A program made the translations under genes and the position numbers. DNA of 64,000 bases from Brachypodium distachyon (lineage: Eukaryota; Streptophyta; Magnoliopsida; Poales; Poaceae): positions 69,452,355 through 69,516,354 of the forward strand of contig NC_016131.3 of NCBI RefSeq assembly GCF_000005505.3, written 5' to 3'. Under the pieces are notes generated by a model that was given only the letters and a program-made list of their open reading frames with translations, made no database searches and had not been told where the DNA came from. Numbering within the stretch: the first letter of the stretch is position 1; each line of letters starts with the position of its first letter. Below are positions 51,248 to 64,000 of the stretch, in pieces.

Positions 51248-52429
51248 TCAGTTAGGATGCCGGATGATCCTTTGTAGCACGACAGTCCTTGCCCGACGGA
51301 TGTCCCGGCTACACCGATCTGCCTGCTCCCCGAGATCCTCAACACTTTTCATGAAGGCCTCCAGCTTCTTCTTGATTTCCTCAACCCCGAACTTGATTGC
51401 CTCCTCATCCCGCTCCGCAAACTCCACGCAATCGACCATCGAGCTTATCTCCATCTCCACCCGGTTGATGAGCACTCTGATACTGTCCAAATCCTTGATG
51501 GCAATGAAAGTTCCGACCTGCATTGCGCTCACAACCTCCTTCTGTCCATGGAGAGCGTCCTGATACCCTTTGAGCAGCGAATCGATCCACTTCCCCATAG
51601 ACCCAACAGGAACCGCAGCAGCCGCAGCCAATGCGGCCGCAACAGGCGGCGCGGCGATGGCCGCGGCAACCACCGAGCAGATGAGCACAGCCGCGAAGGT
51701 GGTCGCGAAGATGATGCTCGACACCCGGCGCCACGCCTTGATCGTCTTGACCTTCTTGTCGAGCCGGTGCTTGCGCTGCTGCAGCTTCTCCAGCATGGCC
51801 AGCTGCTGCCGGTACACGGCCTGGAAGGCCTCAAAGAACTCGTCGGTGAAGGGATCCCCGGCCGCCTTGAACTGGCGCAGCTCGTGCAGCGTGCGCGCGT
51901 ACCGGGCGGAGGGGGCGGCGGCGGCGGCAGAGGCAGAGGCGCCCTCCGGGGCGTCGCCGCGCTCCTCGTCGTCGAAGCGCTGGAGCGCGACGTGGAGGAG
52001 GAGCTGGGAGTCGCGGGCGCGCTTGAGGCACTTGTCGAGCGCGGTACAGAAATCGAGCGTCTGGAGGCTGCTCTCGAAGTAATCCTCGACGAGGTCGAAC
52101 AGGTCGGGGCTCTTCCAGATGTCCTTCTTGCAGTCGAGGATGACGCGCACCACCTCCTGGTTCATGTCGAGGAGGCAGCCCGTGACCTCGCGGAGGGAGT
52201 CGAGGGACATGGACCGCACCTCCACGCCCACCGCGAGCGTCGAGATGGCGCGGCTCGTGCGCCGCTGCAGCGTCGAGTCGAAGGTCCGCACCTCCGGGTC
52301 GTACCGGCACGCCGCCTCGTACGAGCTCAGCTCCTCCGCCGCCGTCGCGTGCGGCAGCCCCGAATCCGAGCTCGACGGCCGGTGGGGCTTGTGGCCGCCG
52401 CCGCCGCCGCTGCTGCTGTTGTTCCCCAT
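51248..52429 (-). CDS. UPF0496 (DUF677) family protein
   Basis: Plant membrane-associated protein of the UPF0496 family, related to Arabidopsis At14a-like proteins and rice UPF0496 protein 1. Its function is poorly known. One exon, 393 residues, a typical length. The N terminus [11 protein letters not shown] offers a myristoylation Gly. Conserved blocks: [20 protein letters not shown] (about residues 40-59), [40 protein letters not shown], and later [21 protein letters not shown] hydrophobic hairpin ([20 protein letters not shown], then [13 protein letters not shown]) gives one or two membrane segments. The C-terminal third is helical/coiled-coil ([20 protein letters not shown]). The coding region is GC-rich, which produces long antisense frames. 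Upstream 52430-52700 is probably the 5' UTR and may be spliced. Confidence 0.93.
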   Translation of the reverse strand: MGNNSSSGGGGGHKPHRPSSSDSGLPHATAAEELSSYEAACRYDPEVRTFDSTLQRRTSRAISTLAVGVEVRSMSLDSLREVTGCLLDMNQEVVRVILDCKKDIWKSPDLFDLVEDYFESSLQTLDFCTALDKCLKRARDSQLLLHVALQRFDDEERGDAPEGASASAAAAAPSARYARTLHELRQFKAAGDPFTDEFFEAFQAVYRQQLAMLEKLQQRKHRLDKKVKTIKAWRRVSSIIFATTFAAVLICSVVAAAIAAPPVAAALAAAAAVPVGSMGKWIDSLLKGYQDALHGQKEVVSAMQVGTFIAIKDLDSIRVLINRVEMEISSMVDCVEFAERDEEAIKFGVEEIKKKLEAFMKSVEDLGEQADRCSRDIRRARTVVLQRIIRHPN

Positions 52430-55400
52430 TGCAGGAAGAAAAGGAAGGGATATTCACCGGATTTCGAGAAATCGGCAACAGATCAGGACCCAAGGATCAA
52501 ATCAGGAAACGCCTCGGCAACCAGGACGGATCGAACCAGCGAGCATTGACACGAACGAGCCCACAATCGTAGCAAAGAACCAATAGAAACGGGGGAAATC
52601 TGAGAGCTGAAGAACTGAATTCGAGCGGGTCTCGAGAGAAGCTGCGAGCTTTATCTCGAGGGCGCGTTTGCGTCGCGTCGGATCAAGCGGTCAAGAAAGC
52701 GAGGTTTCGGGGAAGCAAGGAGAAGAGGAATGCTGGGTATTACTGGTAACGGGAAGGAGGATTTGGGGTGGTTTTGTGGAGTGTGGTTGTTGTCAGGTGA
52801 TGGTGGCGGTGTGGGGATGGCTTGTACGCATGACGAAGAGGGAGGAGATCAGATGGATAGGGGCGGGGGCTTTGGCTGGGCTGGGCAGCAATGGCCGCCG
52901 CCGGAAGCAACCAATGCTTCTCACTCCATCTCAGTAGCCGCGTCCGCGTGTGTGGTGCCAATGACAGTGGAGTCGTCGTAAACTCAGCAATTGCGCGTGG
53001 TTTTGCCCGATTAATTTGTCTTCAGGCAGCAAGCAACACCGAGCAAGCGGAGAACGAGAGGCGGTGGTGCGTGGTCGGGTGACTCGGGTCACAACAAAAA
53101 GGGGAAGGGAAAAAGCGCAAAGTGTTTGCATCATATGAGTATCTAGAAGAATTTGCGAACGGATTTCTGTTGCAATCACAAAAGGAGTTGTCCAGTGACG
53201 AAACTGGATCTTTGTTGTTCAGTTTTTCGGCATCAACTGATGGGTTGAGATTTCAGTTCCCTGGTAAAATTCCGGTGCTGTAACTGATGGATGTAGTCCC
53301 TGAATTTTCTCACTCAGTATAATTAAGCTGACAGCACCTTCAGTACCCTACTTCCCCTGGTAAAACCCTAAACGGAATATCCGATTCGGTCCCTTGGTTG
53401 GGTCCATGATTAATCAGAACGACCTGGCCAGAATACAAATCATTCATGCGTGATTAAACTAATCAGAAGCTTAAACCATTAAAATGAAGTGGCAATCCCT
53501 ACTTCACCTAGTACAACCCTAAACGGAATTGACAAATAGAGGAGCATCATAGGGAGCCATTACCTTCTTTATTTTCTGCCGGCAATTGTAATATTTATAA
53601 GAACGAATAGAGATCCAAAACATGGGATCTATTGCCTTCTTTATTTTCTACAACGTTGCTTGGCCGTGCGTGCGATTACTTGTTGCTTGCCATTGCCGCC
53701 GCGGGAAGGAGGTGTGGGACAAAAGAGAGAGGAGGGAGACATGGTGATATGTGTTGGACCGACTCAATCAAACATTTCATTTTGCGAGACCAATCCAACC
53801 ATGTTAGCAATTTATGTCTGTATATATTTTTAATGTCGCTAATGATAAGGAATAGCGAGATCATGGTGTTGATTTCTTTTTTTTTCGAACTACGGCGGGC
53901 CTAAGCCAGCCTGCACAACTTTATTAAAAAAGACGAACTTTGCAAGTGGAAGAAGTCAGATTTACAATCATTAAGATTCCGACCAACTCTACATTTTGAA
54001 GATGGTTTAAAATAAACTTTACTCGAGCAAAATTTGTTCTATACCTACTCCTCTAGAGCCGGTTGAGACTGAACACTAGCTTCCCAGTTTTTAAAGTCAG
54101 CACCTCCGATGTTACTCCTACTAGTTGAGCTCGGTTCTGGAGATTGAAAGAGCGATTTGACAAGTATGAACACGGGTAGAAAGCCGGCACGATCGGGCGG
54201 CGAGCCGGACGGAATCGCGACTAGCTCCTGCCGCGACCTCTCCACGAATCCTCGGAGGAAAAAGGACACCCCGCTTTCTTGGGCACAGCTATACGTTTTC
54301 TATTTCCGTTCTTTGCATGGTCCCGACATGAAGGCCGCTGCACTTTGATGGTCACGTGATGGTTGTTGACTCAGGTTGAGTCTAGACCAGATCTGTTCAT
54401 ATCTTGTTTTCTTCTCAAATCGGAAGTTGCATGACTTGAAAAGGCGACCTCTCCTCTTTCGCCGCATCGTCATATTGTTTCCCTTCTTATACCCGATCCG
54501 TTGTAAAAATTTATCGTCATGACTTTGATCTCCAACTACGGCGGGATCTCACGGCGCCACCTACGCTAATAACCCCCAATCGATCCGCCAAACTCGTGCC
54601 TACGCGTTGAGTCATCCCCTGTTCTCCGTGCAGGTGTGCAGCCAGCTAGCTAGCTGGAGGCGTGCTTTCGTTGTGCTCGTTTCGGCAAACACGTTCGCTT
54701 AACGGTTTTCCTTGCTTGCTTGCCTTGCCGCCGTTTAGTTTCGATCCACTTCGAAAATCAGTGGCAGCCATGTTGCTTCGCTTTCATCGCAATCCCATCG
54801 CGTCCTCGGCCATTGATTATCTATCACCGCACAACCGCCTCTGCTCTCTTTCCCGCATATTCGTTTTTTCCACTAAGGGAAGGGAATTAACGTGCGAAAG
54901 TACTACTTAATCATGCATGAGTTAGTCTTAGTCATGCATGCGTGAAGGTGAAATGCACGATTATTTTGGACGAAGGCCTGGGATGTCAAATGCTGATTTG
55001 GTAATTTGTACGTACTTCCCTCTTAAAAAAGATGAAGAGAAATCTCTATTTTGATATAGATTAGTAGGAGAGTCAACGCGCATTTCCTTTCTGCATCTCC
55101 ACAGGGGCTGACACTCCACCTGTACGTGGACGAGACAGGGATACTCCCTCCGTTCCTAAATATTTATCGATGCACTAAAACAGCGACAAATATTTAGAAC
55201 ATCGATAAATATTTAGAAACGGAGAAGTAATGATGGACTAGATAATCAAACCTCCAGTTGCGTTCACAACACATCACACACACGCACCGCTTGGGTTAGC
55301 GACGAACCAGCCGTTAGCTCACAAGCAAACCGGATCCAAATTAAGCACGCATTGACACGGGCGCTTCTAGCTCCCGCTCGCACGCGCGGTGGCGTAATTC

Positions 55401-56408
55401 TTAATTGACATGTGTTGCGTCGCAACGTAAAGCACTCCTCTTTTCTTTATACATCTCCTCACGACCGGGGTTCAGTGAGTACATCCTAATCATCAGGATT
55501 CAGTAAGGAACAGGACACGCACAGGCGTCGCGTTTCCCTCGTGCCGAAAAAACGTGAGCGCCTGTAAACTCGAATGGATCAGCACAACTCGACAGACATA
55601 TTTTTGTGCGTATGCTATCCTGTCATAAGAGATTTCTTGCTGGAACTCTTGGGGTTTCCTGTCAGCAAGGGCAAATATATCAATTTCCTTGGCAATAAAA
55701 AATGGTTCATGCGTGCTGTGTGTGTGTTTTTTCGAATCTTTTTCATCTGTGAGGGTACACAGTACTAGTATTTCTGTAGCTACAACTCCTATAACTGTAC
55801 GTACACGTGCACAAGAACTGAACACACAAATAAACATAGTACAGTGGAGGAAGCAAGTAACTCCGGTTTGCCAAGATTTTTTCTTTACTTGTGCGTACTT
55901 GGATTTTGATGGAAATGTACAAGACAAACCCTTCTGAGTTCTGATGATTTGCACTTGCTGATGATTTTTGAACCTCTGTATCAAGCATTTTTGCTGGCGG
56001 CTAACTCGTTTGGCAATTATCTATCGACGTACGAGTAGAAAACAACCGAAATATGGCCTCTCAATCACAAGAGATCATTGAAGTTCTGAACCCTTTGCTA
56101 ATGTATTTACAAGCCTTTCCGACACTTCCTTGTAGATAGGCTGAAGTTCTGAACCTTTGGTGATATTTCCAAGCCTTTCTGACACAGAAAGGCTGAAGGT
56201 TTTCACATTAGGAGTTCGTTAAGCTTACAAGTTACAACTATACCCTGACTGACTGAAAGAATTCTCTCAGGCAGAAAAAAAATGCTTCCGGAGCGCCGCT
56301 CTCTTCAGAAGTTCTGTACAGGTTTGTTCTGCTGACTGACCGCTATTGAAAATGTAGGATCTTCCATCAAAAGCTTTGTGCCATCCTTGTATGTGATTTT
56401 GGTTTAGT
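52430..56408. other. Intergenic region between UPF0496 and CLT genes
   Basis: After the UPF0496 promoter (to about 53200) there is no recognisable gene. At 53880-53930 (ttttttttcgaactacggcgggcc...tttattaaaaaa) the minus strand looks like the A-rich 3' end of a LINE, without coding sequence. A short Stowaway-like element lies at 55144-55227. The last ~200 bases before 56409 are the probable CLT 3' UTR. Confidence 0.45.
55144..55227. mobile_element. Short Stowaway-like MITE (84 bp)
   Basis: TA-flanked. Left end CTCCCTCCGTTCCTAAATATT; the right end is the inverse of CTTCTCCGTTTCTAAATATT. The middle is another inverted match (atttatcgatg / catcgataaat), so the whole element folds into a hairpin. 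Confidence 0.85.
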
Positions 56409-59400
56409 TCAGTCCGTCTTCTGTCCATGAGATGAATTTTGAGGAAGGTTGTATAGGAGTAACCCAAGCACTAAGACAGCAGCACCGACCAAAAAAGACG
56501 TGCTTAAACTCGTCCCTCCAGGCATGTATGGCAGAGGAAGCGACAGGACATATATGGAAAGAGGTACTGCAGGGGAAGCAGAAATTGAAAAGTTAGAAAT
56601 GAAAAAGACCGACCGAAACAGAAGAATAGTATACAGTCGTTCCAGCTTCTTATTAGTTACTATTAGGACATGTGTGCTAAGCTGCTAGAATAAACCCACA
56701 AAATGATTCGCATGGCACATACACATTATTAAATGCCTCTAGTTTAAGCGAAATAAACCTTGACCTTACACTACGGCTTTGTGTCAGCATTTTTCACTCA
56801 ACTTCGAGAACCCCTGTCTCATATCTGATATTTATGAACTATTATAGTGCTTGTTAAACTATTCAGTGGGAATGTGTTAAAGGACCTGCTAAAGTTGCTG
56901 TTAGCGAAGCAACCAGTGCAGTAGACATCTTCACCAGATTTAGCACAGAAATGTTGAAGGCCATGTTCAAAGTTATAAAGAGCAGTGGTAGCAAAGGGGC
57001 TCCATGGCAATCTGAAAATTCAAAATATCAGCACATGAATGTGATATCTTCAGAGAGAAGTGGTTGTGTCAGCACGGTCTCTCAAATATTTTATTGAGAG
57101 AGTTTTCTACAACCACAGATATGAATTTTAAAGCAATTAATGATATACAGAGTATAGATAATACTCAATTGTTTAGTATCCCAGGATACCAATATGAGGA
57201 TTGAGGAGTAATACTCACCATTCAGATTACCCCCAATGTTCAGAAAGCATGCAGCACCATGGTTTACGTATGCAGGGAGCTCAGCCAAAGGGATGCCTTT
57301 CAAGTTAGAGAGAAATGGAAGGAGTAGGAAGACAAAAAGAGCCTGTGGAGTCCAACATAACAGATTTGGAGTGAAGACAAAGGAGAAAAATATGTAGTTT
57401 AAGGAGTGAATAAGAATACAAGAACCATGAAGAAACTCCATATCATCGTAATGTAGTACTCCCTCCGATCCATAAAAAGTGTCGCCACTTGGTACAAAAT
57501 TTGTACTAACTTAGTACAAAATGGGTGACACTTTTTATGGATCGGAGGGCATACCAAACAAGAAGGTTCAAGTAACATTCCTCTTTTCACGGGTGACTAT
57601 TAGACCTGCAATGAACAAAACAAAGATGACTTTATATCTTACCTGGAATCCTGACCCAAAAGAGTTGACCACAAATATGTCAGGCCGCTTTCCCTGTGTA
57701 AATACACATACAACCAAACTATCATGCTTTTAGCCTCAGAAATTGCTTGAAATAACAATAGAATTTAGTTACAAAAAATATTGACATGTTCTCGTGCAAT
57801 TATTGTTATTACGAACCTCAAGGCGTTTTGCACCATCAATGAAAACAAATTCCTGTCATAGTATAATAATAATATTTAGAGCTGGGAATTTGGGATAACT
57901 GAAAATTTCATCAGAGGCACACCAGTAAGTGCACTCAACCTTGATTACGGATGCACCAGCGTGACATGCAGATGAAGCCATCAAAACCGCTGGCCAAAAA
58001 AGCTTGACATCGGATAGAAATGGACCACCATTTGCTCCACTGCATTCATAAAGTAAAAGCATGGCCAGGAAATACTCAAGATCCAATCAACACAAAAATA
58101 AAAATATTTCACACCTGCCATATTAGTAGTGCACATTCACTGCAATGTTACCCTATCAGTGTCAATACGTGCTCATCAGCAGTATGGTACTTACACTAGT
58201 GTATCCATGATGTCTAGTATAACAGATAACTGGAAACTATTTAGAGAAATTACAAGAATCATCTGAGGCACAAAAATAAATAGTCAAAACAAGGCTAAAT
58301 GTTTCAATACACACCTCACTACTGATAGAATTACTCCAGTTGTGACAAGCAAGCATCCAAAAATTTGGTTTGCTCTATATTTCCTTCCCAAAATGACAAC
58401 AGATAAAATAAGCTGCCATACCAAAAAAGACTGCAAAACGAGGAGAAGCTTGTTAAGATGTAAACATTGAGTATGCATCAAATGACTGAAAACAAAGTAC
58501 TGATAGGCATGCAAAGATCTTATATCAAGCATTGAAGATAGCAAGATTATTTAGGTGCTGCTTCAGGAAAGCTCTGAGGTTTTAACAAAAGAACATTCTG
58601 AAGACGAATCACATTTTTTTGTAGTATACGAAGAGGAATCAGAATAACATTGCAAAGATGGGATGGATGTTGCAATGTTGATACATGGTTAGATCTAAGC
58701 AGTACACAGAATGTTCACAACTAGCATAATTCCTACACTGAGAATTAAACCTGTCGAAAGTTTTAGACCTGTCATGTAAAATAGTCACATAGTACCTGAG
58801 ACAACACTGGAATAGATGGCCCAGGCAACATTGCTGCGAAGACAGATAACAAATAAATATAAAAATCCATTTAGTTTTCATCTGAATCTAAAGAAACCAT
58901 GCTTCTGATACTGCATCTGTTAAAATTATATGCATACTAAATACTGCATTTTGAAAGTAAAGTAGGGATATTCACCTCCCGCAGCCATGCCTGAAGCAAT
59001 GCCTAGTGCTTCTAATAAGCCAATTAATATGAAGCGCGATTTAGGAAGCGCTAGCATTTCTTTACTGACAATACCAGCGTGATATCTTATGAAAAGAATA
59101 GAGAAATACACAATAACGTACCTGCAAAATTAAGGAAATATCGTGAGAACGTCAATTACCGTAGAAATCTCATCACAATTATTATTTTTACCCTAGAATT
59201 AGAAACCGGTGTGTGCAAGCACTTAAGAAAATATCCTTGGAAGCATCAAACTTGCCCAAAGGTGAGGACTTGCGCAAGGAAGAAGGGGTAATTTTTCATG
59301 GGCACGAGAGCCAGCTTGTACAGCACCCGGTTCATCACCGCGAGCACCACCGTGGCCGCCGCAGCCGCGGTGATATTCGTTCCAGACCCACCACCACAAT

Positions 59401-59635
59401 CACCTCCTCCCCCTGAATCACTAGCCGCCGCGGCTACACGCACGCCCCGCTTCTCAACGAGTCGCATCTCGCCACTATCACCGGGGGCAGCGGCGGCGAG
59501 GCGAACGAGGCGCGCCGCAGGCGGGAGGGAGGCGCAGAGTGGCTTCGGGCCCCATTGGATACCGCGGAGAAGAGGAGGCGGCGGAGGCCGCTGAGGGTAG
59601 TGGAGGTTGGAGCAGAGGAGTAGCGAAACGGACAT
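56409..59635 (-). CDS. CLT1: CRT-like transporter, plastid thiol transporter (CLT)
   Basis: Drug/metabolite-transporter-superfamily membrane protein. Arabidopsis CLT1-3 export glutathione and gamma-glutamylcysteine from plastids (family knowledge). Ten exons on the minus strand: 59635-59256, 59121-58976, 58833-58796, 58430-58315, 58039-57940, 57852-57817, 57693-57643, 57342-57219, 57011-56886 and 56566-56409. They give 424 residues. The first ~85 residues are Pro/Ala/Arg-rich and low in acid, like a plastid transit peptide. Ten hydrophobic helices follow. Family landmarks: MNRVLYKLAL, TFGYVIVYFSIL, MLALPKSRFILIGLLEALGI, LPGPSIPVLSQ, FLVWQLILSV, KRPDIFVVNSFGSGFQ and GAPLLPLLFI; the last helix is VGAAVLVLGLLLYN. 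Intron 1 has a GC donor (tttgg|gcaagt); the others are GT-AG. A Stowaway lies in intron 7. It is divergent from the METTL4-like gene. Confidence 0.94.
57459..57550. mobile_element. Stowaway-like MITE in CLT intron 7
   Basis: TA-flanked on the left (57457-57458). Ends are CTCCCTCCGATCCATAAAAA and, inverted on the right, the same apart from the last base or two (aaaaagtgtc(g/a)cc mirrored by gggtgacacttttt). The middle ttggtacaaaatttgtacta is itself palindromic, so the 92-bp element is nearly a perfect hairpin. It lies inside an intron and leaves the splice sites untouched. Confidence 0.9.
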
Positions 59636-59890
59636 GGCGGCCGCTGGCCGGCTGGCGGCGCGGTTCGAAGATTTCGCGGGGGTTAGTTCGTTTGGTTAGC
59701 TTCGTTTCTGTGGACGGCGACAACAACTGTGCCACAGCCTACAGCCATTGAACAGCACGCGACGCTCCTAGTCCTATGTTTCGTGTCTCTGACCAGTGAC
59801 CCCACCTCTGGACTAAACCCCAACCTAGCCTCCGAGGACTTTGCTGTCCCGATCCAAACACTTGCGCTGCGGCGGCGCCTCCCCCTCCCG
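59636..59890. promoter_or_regulatory. Divergent CLT / METTL4-like promoter interval
   Basis: Only 255 bp separate the CLT start codon (minus, 59635) from the METTL4-like start codon (plus, 59891). Both 5' UTRs and both promoters must fit here or overlap the other gene's first exon. It is GC-rich with no TATA box that I can see, as is usual for bidirectional housekeeping promoters. Confidence 0.7.
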
Positions 59891-62929
<3,039 letters not shown>

Positions 62930-64000
62930 TTGGACAGAAGATAATTGTTGAACTGAAACAAGAGATACAATGTATATGGTTGTATCTCATGTTTTTTCTG
63001 TAAGTAGTTACTCCCTCCGTTCCTAAATACTTGTCGTGGTTTTAGTATTTAGGAACGGAGGGAGTACTTCTTTTTCATTCTCTTATATTTTCTGGCCATG
63101 CCTCGCATTTTACACTGCTGTATTTGCCTTCTCAGGTTGATTGTCAATCTTTTTTTAACCGACGGCATTACAGCTTGTTGATCTTCAGGTGCCGAAGCAA
63201 AACTCCAGCTGATTTTGCATAGTTCCGCTGTGTGGTCGGTTTCTTGATCAGTGACTACTCTCAGGCGGAAACGGTATTAGCGGTAGCTGGTTAGTATAAC
63301 AAGGTCCATTTTTTTTTCTTTCCAAAGTTGGTAGGTTCAATTTATGCTATGTTGGCTTGACGGAGATATGAGCCACATTACAATATGCGTTCCCGCGTAG
63401 CTGTAAACTTGCTTCCGCCGGGGAAGTGAGAGCAAAGCGGCTGTAATAGACAACTCTGGAGTGAACTTAAGTTCATAACTTAACACCTCAAAATTGCAGT
63501 TCAGCTCAACGTCTCATGGCTGGTTTTATCGAACTACTCCGTTGGTCCTCTTGGGAAGATATTGGAACTACTCCGTTGGTCCTCCAGGTTGGTTTTATCC
63601 TTCGGCACGTGTACAATCTTTTCTCGGTCTCTTGTACAGGACGGTTGGTTTTCATTTCGAGACGTGAGTGCCGTTACGCGCTGAAGCGATTGGGGAAGCC
63701 ACAGTTGGGCTGGGCTGCTAGGTGTGGCCGGCGGTGCATGGCAACGCTTGCGCGTAACGGCTCGAGGCGTTGGAGTGAAGCCACGCTCCATCGATCGTGC
63801 CGTTGCACCTGCAACTCGACGGCGACGTGCCGACTTCCAGCCCCAAAGCCGCCTCCGAAGAACTCTCTTAATCTCAACGGAATGACGTCTCTGCCCTCAC
63901 GAAGAACTTCTGGAGATGCTGCTCACCGCAGGGGTGGATCGGTCGTTTGGCATTCGCTTCAAAAACCTCATTAGCCGCTCGGTTCTGCTCCAAATCGTTG
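62930..64000. other. Downstream of METTL4-like gene
   Basis: The METTL4-like 3' UTR probably runs to about 63150 and may include the small Stowaway at 63011. The remainder shows no recognisable gene. A 22-bp direct repeat (gaactactccgttggtcctc) occurs at about 63529 and 63565. An open frame at 63516-63974 is Arg/Ser-rich with no family resemblance. Confidence 0.45.
63011..63064. mobile_element. Minimal Stowaway-like element (54 bp)
   Basis: TA-flanked. CTCCCTCCGTTCCTAAATAC is followed by only 14 bases and then its exact inverse, making a near-perfect hairpin. It is little more than two terminal repeats, probably an internal-deletion derivative, in or near the METTL4-like 3' UTR. Confidence 0.9.

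Noticed and set aside
51548..52549. Plus-strand open frame of about 330 codons opposite the UPF0496 gene
   Set aside because: Composition (Arg/Ala/Gly-rich) is the complement of a GC-rich coding exon, and the minus-strand protein matches a known family across its whole length.

Overview
The window is nuclear DNA of a flowering plant, almost certainly a grass. Genes have many short exons with GT-AG introns, and several have GC-rich proline/alanine-coding first exons. The spaces between them are full of small grass-type DNA transposons: Stowaway-like MITEs with CTCCCTCCG ends and TA target sites, a Tourist-like element with a TAA target site, a CACTA element and Helitrons. I saw no intact LTR retrotransposon. 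Ten genes in 64 kb with mostly small repeats fits a compact grass genome such as Brachypodium, but the species is an inference.

Layout. 2.1-5.8 kb (+): SURF1-type cytochrome c oxidase assembly factor. 9.1-12.6 kb (+): TPR protein of the NO POLLEN GERMINATION-related (NPGR2-like) family. 14.3-16.5 kb (-): 40S ribosomal protein S3a. 17.8-19.0 kb (-): small proline-rich CYSTM protein. 21.9-23.1 kb (-): DUF4228/PADRE protein. 23-29 kb: intergenic, with a dead LINE. 29.3-30.5 kb (-): heptahelical (PAQR/HHP) membrane protein. 31-39 kb: transposon-rich, including a 3.35-kb CACTA element carrying spliceable gene-like exons. 40.7-41.7 kb (+): SOB FIVE-LIKE (SOFL) protein. 42.2-49.4 kb: a Tourist-type element with a GC-rich passenger and two head-to-tail Helitrons. 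51.2-52.4 kb (-): UPF0496 protein. 56.4-59.6 kb (-): CRT-like plastid transporter (CLT). 59.9-62.9 kb (+): METTL4-type MT-A70 methyltransferase, divergent from CLT with 255 bp between the two start codons.

The genes are ordinary plant housekeeping and regulatory genes with no operon-like logic. They serve mitochondrial respiration (SURF1), translation (RPS3a), plastid thiol transport (CLT), nucleic-acid methylation (METTL4-like), cytokinin-related growth (SOFL) and membrane or stress proteins (HHP, CYSTM, PADRE, UPF0496). The only strong positional link is the shared CLT/METTL4 promoter interval. Exon coordinates were built by hand from splice signals, reading-frame closure and remembered family sequences. 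Every reported gene model closes in frame from ATG to stop.

I found no clear new molecular system. The most notable items are the tandem Helitron pair, the CACTA element with a three-exon passenger ORF, a GC-AG intron in CLT, a silent in-frame 84-nt intron in the NPGR gene, an isolated well-formed exon at 49.9 kb, and a duplicated exon tail in a SURF1 intron.
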